Positions 6,681 to 13,020 of a DNA stretch of 13,020 nt are shown here, piece by piece. The stretch is taken from assembly GCA_012800155.1 (NCBI GenBank), contig JAAZJX010000003.1:1-13020 (forward strand), given 5' to 3'. Each line of letters opens with the position of its first letter. The first letter of the stretch is position 1. The DNA comes from Candidatus Magasanikiibacteriota bacterium. GTDB taxonomy: Bacteria > Patescibacteriota > Patescibacteriia > Magasanikbacterales > UBA922. The position numbers and the translations under genes are program-made. The notes beneath the pieces were generated by a model. That model saw only the letters and a program-made list of their open reading frames with translations. It did not search any database and had not been told where the DNA came from.

Positions 6681-7709
6681 TTATATATTATAATTCAAAC
6701 CTAAAGCTTCTTTATTAGCAATAGCATAATCTATGGTTTTTTGTAAACCATCTTTCAAAGAAACCAAAGGTATCCAACCTAATTCATCTTTAGCTAAAGT
6801 TAAATTTGGTATTCCCTTAGAAGTTAAAAATACTAAAGGATCTTCAAAAACAACACTAGAACTTGATTCTGTCATTTGAATAATAAGATTAGCCACATCT
6901 ACCATTTTTAATTTTTCTTCACTACCAATATTAAAAATATGATGCTCACTATCTGTTTTCATCAATCTTACCATAGCATCAATAGTATCTGTAACATAAC
7001 ATAATGTTTGCTCTATACTATCATCACCATAAATAACTAAATCTTTATTTTCCAAAGCATCAATAATAAAATCTGGTAATAATAAACCATCTCTTAATTT
7101 CATTCTTGGTCCATAAGTGGTAAAAATACGAGCAATTTTACCATCTAAACCATAAACCTGACGATAAGTTTCTACACAAGTCTCAGCAAATCTCTTTCCT
7201 TCATCATAACAACCACGAGGAGATAAATGATTTACAGTCCCTTGATCTGATTCACTAAAATTAAAATGATCAATACTTGGAGCACCATAAATAACCGAAC
7301 TAGAAGCAAAAACATATTTAGCTTTATACTTTACTGCCAAATCCAAAGTAGAAATCATTCCTGTAGAATTAGCCCACAAAGATTTCATTTTCAAATCTTC
7401 AAAATTTTTTGGGCTAGTTGGACAAGCTAAATGATAAATTTCTTGAATACCTTGAAATTTTACTTTAAATTTATCTAATTCATCAAATTGATTTAAATCA
7501 ATTGGTTGATTTACATCGTATTTTATAAATTCAAAATCTGGAAATTGTAAAAGATGTTGAATATTTTCAATATTAGAATTAGAAAGATCATCCATACAGA
7601 TAACCTTAGCTTCTTTCAAAAGACGCTCACAAAGATGAGATCCTAAAAAACCTGTCCCACCTGTGACAAGAACATTCTTTTTTTCAAAAATTGGTGTTTC
7701 TCCTAACAT
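6681..7709 (-). CDS. UDP-glucuronate decarboxylase-like SDR sugar-nucleotide enzyme
   Basis: A 342-residue extended short-chain dehydrogenase with NAD-binding TGGTGFLG (16-23). It carries signatures of the UDP-glucuronate decarboxylase (UXS) clade: HLACPTSP (93-100), CYDEGKRFAET (167-177) with catalytic Tyr168/Lys172, and ARIFTTYGPRM (193-203). Two expected residues differ. The Glu of the (S/T)SE-VYG motif, used in decarboxylation, is Val139 in SSSVIYG. The Arg of the GDGxQxR motif is replaced in GDDSIEQTLCYV (228-239), where Gln234 aligns. The enzyme may therefore do another reaction, such as epimerisation, on a related nucleotide sugar. It lies 38 bases after the protease gene, may have its own promoter at 7719-7747, and sits 2 bases before the GT2 gene. 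Confidence 0.85.
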   Translation of the reverse strand: MLGETPIFEKKNVLVTGGTGFLGSHLCERLLKEAKVICMDDLSNSNIENIQHLLQFPDFEFIKYDVNQPIDLNQFDELDKFKVKFQGIQEIYHLACPTSPKNFEDLKMKSLWANSTGMISTLDLAVKYKAKYVFASSSVIYGAPSIDHFNFSESDQGTVNHLSPRGCYDEGKRFAETCVETYRQVYGLDGKIARIFTTYGPRMKLRDGLLLPDFIIDALENKDLVIYGDDSIEQTLCYVTDTIDAMVRLMKTDSEHHIFNIGSEEKLKMVDVANLIIQMTESSSSVVFEDPLVFLTSKGIPNLTLAKDELGWIPLVSLKDGLQKTIDYAIANKEALGLNYNI

Positions 7710-7718
7710 AGTATTTAT

Positions 7719-7747
7719 ATAATATCAAATAAATTACAAAAAAACAA
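7719..7747 (-). promoter_or_regulatory. Possible internal promoter before the UXS-like gene
   Basis: On the minus strand, -35 TTGTTT (7747-7742), a 17-base spacer and -10 TATTAT (7724-7719), preceded by TGA as an extended -10. The -10 box ends only 9 bases before the ATG at 7709, so transcripts would start 2-4 bases before the start codon, making the message nearly leaderless. AT-rich DNA yields such matches by chance, so confidence is limited. Confidence 0.35.
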
Positions 7748-9661
7748 TTATTTATTTATCAACAATAAATTGTTATAATTTTCATTTGGTAATAAATTTA
7801 ATAATTTTTTATTATTTTTAGTCCAAACAATTAACTTATCATTAGGCACAAAAGATATAATATCTTGATTATTATCCCCATTAAAATCAAAAGGCATTAA
7901 ATGTATATCTGATTTTAACAAATTTGGATAAGCCCAAAATTTACGCATTATTTTCCCATTATTTCTCAGATATTCTACATAACCTTGATCACCTTTTCCA
8001 GCTCCAATAATATATTCACTAATACCATCATTATCTAAATCAGCCACAACAAAATCACCCAAAGAAACCATGCTGCCAATATTAAATTGTTCTTTAATAG
8101 ATAAATTTTTATCTATTTTGGCTAAAATCAATTTATTATCTTTTTTATAAACTACTCTAATTTCATTATTTTCCAAAGCCAATCTAGCGCCATCGTGAAA
8201 ACTACTAAGAAATTCTTCTTTTATTTTTTTACCATTTCTATTATAAATTGTAAATAAAATTTTATTTTTTTCTTTAGCAGTTAAAATAATATCTAATTGA
8301 CCATCTTCGTCTATATCACCACAAACAAAGTCTGGAACAAAATCTATATCCGCACTCCAACTTCCAATCAAAGCTGCGTCTTGATCATAAAAATTAAAAA
8401 TTTTATTTTTATTAGTTACAAAATATTTTTTATCATCAATTAAACAAGTAGTCACTTGATCAATATCTTTTAAAAATATTTTAGTTATTTTTTCCGCAAA
8501 TTTTTCAGCAATCAATTTTTTTACATAACCAGTATTACTTTCCAATAAAGCTGGTACAGAAAAAATTTTCTTTTTTATTGTTTGAGCTTTATTAACTGCT
8601 TTATCTATTTGTAACAAACCAGATCCAAATAAATTAGCATAAATAACTTCATCTTGATTTGGAGTATGATGAACTGTTTGTAATAAAATATCATAAATTT
8701 CTTTTGGTCCCCATTCTGGATGAATACCTTTTATCAAAGCTGCTGCTCCACTAACCATAGGAGCGGCAAAAGATGTTCCACTCCAATTACCAGAATACAT
8801 TTCTGTTAAACCATTAGTTGGTGAAAATCTAATTGTGGAAGTAATATTTACTCCTGGAGCAGTAATATCTATACAATCACTTCCAATATTAGAAAACATC
8901 GCTAAATGATGTGATTCAGAAATTGCACTTACACCCAAAACCCAATTTTCTTTTTCATCTTTATCAGCACAAACTGGATATAATGGATCATCATTCAAAG
9001 AAAAATAATTATTTCCACCAGCAGCAATAATAACCACTCCTTGTTCATAAGCATATTTAATTGCTTCCACAACCTTACCATCTTCATCCGGACCAACCAT
9101 ACTAATATTAATAATATCAGCTCCATTATCTACTGCATAATAAATAGCTTCTGTTAAAGCAGACATAGAACCAATACCATCATTTCCTACCACTTTTAAA
9201 TTCATTAATTTTACTCGCCAATTAATTCCTGAAATTCCTAATTTATTATTACCTACTGCTCCAATAATTCCAGCTACCAAAGTGCCATGATTGAACAGGG
9301 CTTCTTTTTTTTCAGAATCAGCTAAGCCTAATACTGACGGTCTTGGATCATTATTATTATCTAAAAAATTCCAACCATAAACATCATCTATATAGCCATT
9401 TTCATCATCATCAATCTGATTATTTCTAATTTCTTTTTTATTTTGCCAAAGATTATTTCGTAAATCTGGATGAAAAGTATCAAAACCATTATCTATTATA
9501 GCCACCACAACATCAGTTGAACCAGTAAAATAATCCCAAGCTTGATAAACTCCAAGATCTGCAAAAGCCCATTGTTCTGCTCCTGGATCATTGGGTATTT
9601 TAGCGACAACAACACAAGGTATCAAAATAATTATCAATACTAAACCAAACAATCTTTTCAT
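7748..9661 (-). CDS. Secreted subtilisin-like (S8) serine protease with FG-GAP-like repeats
   Basis: A 637-residue secreted protease. A signal peptide (about residues 1-20, ending VVVA) is followed almost at once by the S8 catalytic domain, with no room for an I9-type propeptide. The triad is present: Asp57 in VVVAIIDNGFD, His125 in NHGTLVAG and Ser297 in SGTSFAAPMVSG. The oxyanion Asn is probably Asn217 in AAGGNN, shifted by one residue from the common AAGN. The linker from about 330 leads to a C-terminal region with three Ca-binding FG-GAP/VCBS-like loops: DIDEDGQLD (449-457), DLDNDGISE (541-549) and DFNGDNNQD (592-600). Such propeller-type repeats usually bind ligands or stabilise the enzyme outside the cell. 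It lies 3 bases after the upstream secreted-protein gene, suggesting joint expression. The substrate is unknown. Confidence 0.9.
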   Translation of the reverse strand: MKRLFGLVLIIILIPCVVVAKIPNDPGAEQWAFADLGVYQAWDYFTGSTDVVVAIIDNGFDTFHPDLRNNLWQNKKEIRNNQIDDDENGYIDDVYGWNFLDNNNDPRPSVLGLADSEKKEALFNHGTLVAGIIGAVGNNKLGISGINWRVKLMNLKVVGNDGIGSMSALTEAIYYAVDNGADIINISMVGPDEDGKVVEAIKYAYEQGVVIIAAGGNNYFSLNDDPLYPVCADKDEKENWVLGVSAISESHHLAMFSNIGSDCIDITAPGVNITSTIRFSPTNGLTEMYSGNWSGTSFAAPMVSGAAALIKGIHPEWGPKEIYDILLQTVHHTPNQDEVIYANLFGSGLLQIDKAVNKAQTIKKKIFSVPALLESNTGYVKKLIAEKFAEKITKIFLKDIDQVTTCLIDDKKYFVTNKNKIFNFYDQDAALIGSWSADIDFVPDFVCGDIDEDGQLDIILTAKEKNKILFTIYNRNGKKIKEEFLSSFHDGARLALENNEIRVVYKKDNKLILAKIDKNLSIKEQFNIGSMVSLGDFVVADLDNDGISEYIIGAGKGDQGYVEYLRNNGKIMRKFWAYPNLLKSDIHLMPFDFNGDNNQDIISFVPNDKLIVWTKNNKKLLNLLPNENYNNLLLINK

Positions 9662-9664
9662 AAA

Positions 9665-11194
9665 TTATAAATTTGTCAAAATCTCACCATCATACACTTG
9701 AGGTCTTTTAATTCTCTCAAGATTATTTGCTAAACTGCCTTTACTAGTAAAATATGTAATAATATATTTATCTTCATTTATAATAAATCTTTCTTGAAAA
9801 CCATTGCTAGAAAAAACTTTATCAGAATTTTTTGTTCCTACATAATAAAAATGACCATTTAAATCTCGATAATATCTTTTAGAAGTTTTTTTATCTTTCA
9901 AAACAATTCCAATTGGATAACTATATTTATTTTCTTGATTTTCAGCTAATTTTTGTGGACCAGAAGGAGAAAAATCATTTAATATTTCCCATCCGTCTTT
10001 ATAACCATCACCATCTGTATCTGGATTAGTTGGATCAGAAAACCAAATATTTACTTCTTCATAATCAGTTAAATTATCACCATCAGTATCTTCCATCTTA
10101 TCACTAGTACCATATTTTGCTTCTTGTTCTGCTGATAAACCATCCCTATCTCTATCAATAATTCCCTTTTCTTTATCTTCTACACTCATTGATATTACTT
10201 GATAACCACTCATATAAACTGGACTAAGCTCTATCACTCTATCATTCCAATTTTTACCATACACCATATATGCTTCTACCTCAGAAGCAATTGGACGCAA
10301 ACGACAACCCGGTTCTACAGCATAAACTTTAGGCATACCTTGAAACTTAAGTAACCAAGTACCCGGACGAACACAAACTGGAGAACCTATTTGATATTGT
10401 GCTAATTTAGAATCACTCACATATTTTACTATTGAAAAATCTTCATACCATGAATGATAAATCAATCCTGTTAAAAATGGATGAATTTTACCATCAAAAC
10501 CTAAATAATAAATAGAACTTCCTTGACCTTTTAAAATTGTACCACTTTTTATATAATCTATTGGTTGAGTATAATTAATTTTTTTACTAACAGTCTTGAT
10601 CTGTTTATTTATATCCATAAATTGAACATAAACTGTTTTTTCGCCACTACCTTCAGTCAAAATCCAAGAATCATTAGTAACAATATTTTTAAAAGTTTTG
10701 CCAACAAAATTTAAATCATTACTAATAATAAAACCTTCAACACCTTTGGAATAATTTAATCTAATTTTAATATTACGAGAATCTGTTTCTTTGGCTCCCA
10801 CTAAATCTTTATCATTTTCTGGATTGATTACAAAATCCACATCCATACTAGAAGGAGCATAAAGTTGAATAGTATCTTTATAAACAGAACTAATTTTACC
10901 TTTAGCATCTTTGAATCTAACATAAACTGTCTTAGTACCTTTTCCATAATCTAAATACCAAATTTTACTAGTACTATAACTTATCCATTTAGCATTGGGA
11001 AAATCCACTTCATTAGAAATTTGCATATATTTAGCACCTTCTGTACCTTGAATGCTTAAATTAACTTCTCGATCATAAGTTTGACTGGCTCCATTATCAA
11101 TATCAATAGAAGGAAAAGCAGTTAAAACAATTTTAGGAAAACTAAAAAATAACAGAATTAATACTATTGTCCATAATAGTTGATTTTTTTTCAT
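9665..11194 (-). CDS. Secreted Ca-binding surface protein with Ig-like and thrombospondin type 3 repeats
   Basis: A 509-residue protein with a signal peptide (about 1-26, ending VLTA). Two related Ig-like beta-sandwich repeats follow, about 29-112 and 118-208; the first ends KTVYVRFKDAKGK and the second KTVYVQFMDINKQ. Next is a region from about 216 to 330 (SGTILKGQGSSIYYLG, then VCVRPGTWLLKF, YAVEPGCRLRPI, YGKNWNDRV), a pattern I recall as common in CPR secreted proteins. Residues 347-400 carry thrombospondin type 3 Ca-binding loops DRDRDG, DTDGDN and DTDGDG. A shorter copy of the Tyr-rich motif (YYRDLNGHFYYVG, 441-453) lies near the end. Its only two cysteines, C274 and C297, could form a disulfide. 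There is no C-terminal anchor. It is the first gene of the long glycan unit; its exact role is unknown. Confidence 0.8.
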   Translation of the reverse strand: MKKNQLLWTIVLILLFFSFPKIVLTAFPSIDIDNGASQTYDREVNLSIQGTEGAKYMQISNEVDFPNAKWISYSTSKIWYLDYGKGTKTVYVRFKDAKGKISSVYKDTIQLYAPSSMDVDFVINPENDKDLVGAKETDSRNIKIRLNYSKGVEGFIISNDLNFVGKTFKNIVTNDSWILTEGSGEKTVYVQFMDINKQIKTVSKKINYTQPIDYIKSGTILKGQGSSIYYLGFDGKIHPFLTGLIYHSWYEDFSIVKYVSDSKLAQYQIGSPVCVRPGTWLLKFQGMPKVYAVEPGCRLRPIASEVEAYMVYGKNWNDRVIELSPVYMSGYQVISMSVEDKEKGIIDRDRDGLSAEQEAKYGTSDKMEDTDGDNLTDYEEVNIWFSDPTNPDTDGDGYKDGWEILNDFSPSGPQKLAENQENKYSYPIGIVLKDKKTSKRYYRDLNGHFYYVGTKNSDKVFSSNGFQERFIINEDKYIITYFTSKGSLANNLERIKRPQVYDGEILTNL

Positions 11195-11229
11195 ATTTAT
11201 ACTATATTTAAGTTGTTTATTATAAAATA

Positions 11230-11258
11230 ATTATATCAAAAAAAACTAGCAATAACAA
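11230..11258 (-). promoter_or_regulatory. Extended -10 promoter of the surface protein/glycan unit
   Basis: On the minus strand, -35 TTGTTA (11258-11253), a 17-base spacer and a perfect extended -10 TGATATAAT (11238-11230), 35 bases before the ATG at 11194. It lies in the 70-base divergent gap shared with the sugar-phosphate transferase gene; no clear plus-strand promoter for that gene is visible. It probably drives the six genes down to 4475, since no clear terminator interrupts them. Confidence 0.65.
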
Positions 11259-11264
11259 CCTTTT

Positions 11265-12638
11265 ATGCATCTTATTTATAGAATTAAACAATTAATGCTT
11301 CTTGGCGGTGATTATCTCTGCTGGATTATCGGTTTTTATTTGGCAATATTTATTCGTTATTGGAAAACACCTTCTTGGGAAAATTTAGAAGTTTATATTA
11401 TTCCCCTATTTTTTTTATTTATTTTATGGATAATTATTAATTTTATAAATGGACTTTATGATCTAACTTTTTTAAAAAATAAAAAAAATACCATTCAATT
11501 TATTGAAGCTGGAATTATTGCTTTCATTATTGGTCTAATTTTTTTCTATATCCTTCCTCAAAAAAATATCTCTCCTAAAACTATTCTCTTTTTAACTACT
11601 ATTCTAGGTTATTCTTTAAGTTATTTTTGGAGATTTTTTTATAATAAATATATTAATAATAGTAATTTAACTACTAATATTATTTTTCTTGGTTTTACAA
11701 CTGATACTGCCGAATTGATAAAAATAATTGAAAATTATCCTGAACGCGGCTATCATATTCAAGCCTTGTTTGATCTAGAAAATAAAATTCAACAAAATGA
11801 TTATCCTTTTTTTACAGTAGAAAATAATTTAAGCAACTTAAATAAATACAAAACAGATCTTATTATTATTGCTTCGCAATTAAAAACTGAAGAAACAATC
11901 ACTAAAAATATTTATCAAACCATGTTAACTGATACCAAAATTGTTGATTTATCTTCATTTTATGAATTAATTACTGGTAGAATTCCTCCAACTACTTTTT
12001 CTGAAGCTTGGTTTTTGGATCATTTAAAAATAAATTTACCAATTTATGATCGAATTAAATTAGTAATAGATTTTCTATTTGGCATTATACTTGGTATTAT
12101 ATTTATAATTTTATTCCCTTTTATTTTTTTAGCTATCAAAATATCTTCTCCTGGTCCAATCTTTTTTTCTCAAAAACGAGTAGGAAAAAATAATAAAATA
12201 TTTACTCTTTATAAATTCCGTTCTATGTATGTTTTGAATGATGATGGAAGTGCTGAAACTCATGGCGCTCAATTTGCAACTAAAAATGACAAACGAATAA
12301 CTCCCATTGGTAAATTTTTAAGAAAATCTAGACTTGATGAATTACCTCAATGTTTAAATTTATTAAAAAAAGAAATTACTCTTATTGGTCCTCGTCCTGA
12401 AAGACCAGAAATTGTAAATGAACTCACCAAAAGAATGCCTTTTTATTCTTTGCGTCATGTAGTCAAACCGGGTTTAACTAGTTGGGCAGTAATTCATCAA
12501 AATTATACTGACACTATGGAAACTTCTCTAAAAAAACTTCAATATGATTTATATTATATAAAAAATCGTTCTTTTTTATTGGATATTTCAATTTTACTTA
12601 GAACAATCAATATTATATTTCGAATGAAAGGACAATAA
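11265..12638 (+). CDS. Polyprenyl-phosphate sugar-1-phosphate transferase (WbaP/WcaJ-type)
   Basis: A 457-residue initiating glycosylphosphotransferase that moves a sugar-1-phosphate from a UDP-sugar to undecaprenyl phosphate, starting a lipid-linked glycan at the inner membrane face. Four membrane segments (about 10-30, 43-63, 78-98, 105-123) precede a CoA-binding-like cytoplasmic domain (135-230). A hydrophobic re-entrant segment (265-292) and the catalytic domain follow: PIFFSQKRVGKN (298-309), YKFRSM (316-321), RLDELPQ with the Asp358-Glu359 dyad, LIGPRPERPE (373-382) and KPGLTSWA (401-408). The full family architecture is present. It is divergent from the glycan unit, followed by a bidirectional terminator. 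The sugar specificity (Glc, Gal or an amino sugar) cannot be told. Confidence 0.92.
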   Translation: MHLIYRIKQLMLLGGDYLCWIIGFYLAIFIRYWKTPSWENLEVYIIPLFFLFILWIIINFINGLYDLTFLKNKKNTIQFIEAGIIAFIIGLIFFYILPQKNISPKTILFLTTILGYSLSYFWRFFYNKYINNSNLTTNIIFLGFTTDTAELIKIIENYPERGYHIQALFDLENKIQQNDYPFFTVENNLSNLNKYKTDLIIIASQLKTEETITKNIYQTMLTDTKIVDLSSFYELITGRIPPTTFSEAWFLDHLKINLPIYDRIKLVIDFLFGIILGIIFIILFPFIFLAIKISSPGPIFFSQKRVGKNNKIFTLYKFRSMYVLNDDGSAETHGAQFATKNDKRITPIGKFLRKSRLDELPQCLNLLKKEITLIGPRPERPEIVNELTKRMPFYSLRHVVKPGLTSWAVIHQNYTDTMETSLKKLQYDLYYIKNRSFLLDISILLRTINIIFRMKGQ

Positions 12639-12668
12639 TTAAATATATAAACAAAAAACAATTTATAT

Positions 12669-12699
12669 AAAAAATACAAGATTTATTCTTGTATTTTTT
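12669..12699. terminator. Bidirectional terminator between convergent genes
   Basis: The 12-base arms AAAAAATACAAG (12669-12680) and CTTGTATTTTTT (12688-12699) enclose a 7-base loop. Both strands end in a U-rich tract, fitting its place between the plus-strand transferase gene (ends 12638) and the minus-strand epimerase gene (ends 12730). Confidence 0.8.
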
Positions 12700-12729
12700 T
12701 ATAAATATTATTTTCTATTTTTTATCTTG

Positions 12730-13020
12730 TTAAATTCCCCATTCTTCTTTTAACTGTTTAATTCCTTCTTCTAAACTAATAGTGGGCGCCCAATCAAGTA
12801 ATTCTTTAGCTTTAGTATTATTAGCATTAGTGATACGCACATCTCCAACTCTCTCTGGTACAAAAACATGTTCTCCTCCAATTAACTGAACTAGTTGATT
12901 AACTGAATAAGGACTATTATTACCAATATTAATAATTTCACCTTTACCAACTTTGTCACTTGTCATAGCTAAAATATTTGCTCTAGCAATATCAGACACA
13001 TGAGTATAATCACGATAATA
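12730..13020 (-). CDS. NAD-dependent sugar-nucleotide epimerase, C-terminal part (runs off the window)
   Basis: The frame is open to the right edge and ends at 12730, giving the last 96 or so residues of an extended SDR epimerase/dehydratase. The visible part begins YYRDYTHVSDIARANI, matching the RDYxHVxD motif of UDP-glucose 4-epimerase-like enzymes. INIGNN, PERVGDVRITNANNTKAKELLDW and a terminal LEEGIKQL helix follow, all typical of the substrate-binding C-terminal domain. The GTG at 12999 is an internal Val codon, not a start, because the motif continues upstream in frame. The NAD-binding domain and Tyr-x3-Lys lie outside the window. It probably supplies nucleotide sugars for the adjacent glycan genes. 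Confidence 0.88.
   Translation of the reverse strand, partial: YYRDYTHVSDIARANILAMTSDKVGKGEIINIGNNSPYSVNQLVQLIGGEHVFVPERVGDVRITNANNTKAKELLDWAPTISLEEGIKQLKEEWGI

Noticed and set aside
7743..7774. Hairpin AACAATT/AATTGTT with a T-run at the end of the protease gene
   Set aside because: The stem is 7 bp and nearly all A-T with an 18-base loop, too weak to call a terminator in DNA of this composition.
11195..11264. A plus-strand promoter for the sugar-phosphate transferase gene (TTGTTT at 11213 or TATAAA at 11221)
   Set aside because: No pairing of boxes at 16-18 base spacing gives more than a weak match, so none is listed although a promoter should exist here.
12730..12999. Reading the right-edge epimerase as a complete 89-residue protein starting at 12999
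   Set aside because: The codon at 12999 is GTG inside the conserved RDYTHVSDIA motif, and the frame stays open to 13020. The gene is a fragment cut by the window edge.
306..13020. UGA recoded as glycine, as in Gracilibacteria and SR1
   Set aside because: All genes read through at full family length with the standard code, and no conserved glycine position requires UGA.

Overview
The window looks like a piece of a Candidatus Patescibacteria (CPR) genome, probably metagenome-assembled; I would not assign it below phylum level. The DNA is very AT-rich, intergenic gaps are a few to about 100 bases, and no protein-coding start has a visible Shine-Dalgarno sequence. The gene content also fits: a PilT ATPase, a DUF2304 protein paired with a GT2 glycosyltransferase, and a secreted protein with the property-binding domain I recall from CPR surface proteins. 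This placement is inference. The standard genetic code fits every gene.

Layout. Bases 1-305 are an RNA and repeat region on the minus strand. It holds a complete tRNA-Glu(CTC) with a near-consensus promoter, two copies of a GC-rich repeat carrying a hairpin, and the 5' part of a second tRNA that runs straight into one repeat copy. Bases 306-3181 are a two-gene minus-strand unit, pilT then ftsI (type IV pilus retraction ATPase and septal transpeptidase). Bases 3188-3619 hold a small YtxH-like protein between two hairpin terminators. Bases 3659-4485 hold a membrane-anchored DsbA-like thiol oxidoreductase with its own promoter; the two halves of its catalytic domain are in swapped order.

Bases 4475-11258 form a long minus-strand unit that starts at a strong extended -10 promoter. 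In transcription order it encodes a secreted Ca-binding repeat protein, a secreted subtilisin-like protease with FG-GAP-like repeats, a UDP-glucuronate-decarboxylase-like SDR enzyme, a DPM1-like GT2 transferase, DUF2304 and a GT4 transferase. A polyprenyl-phosphate sugar-1-phosphate transferase, which would start a lipid-linked glycan, diverges from it at 11265-12638. A bidirectional terminator separates that gene from the C-terminal end of another nucleotide-sugar epimerase, which runs off the right edge.

Together the genes describe envelope building: initiation and extension of a surface glycan, a secreted structural protein and protease made with it, disulfide chemistry at the membrane, pili and septal peptidoglycan. 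The most unusual item is the apparently circularly permuted DsbA (3659-4405). Next come the repeat/tRNA junction at the left edge, the sugar-nucleotide enzyme that keeps its family signature but lacks two key residues, and a uniform promoter design (17-bp spacers, often extended -10) combined with absent ribosome binding sites.
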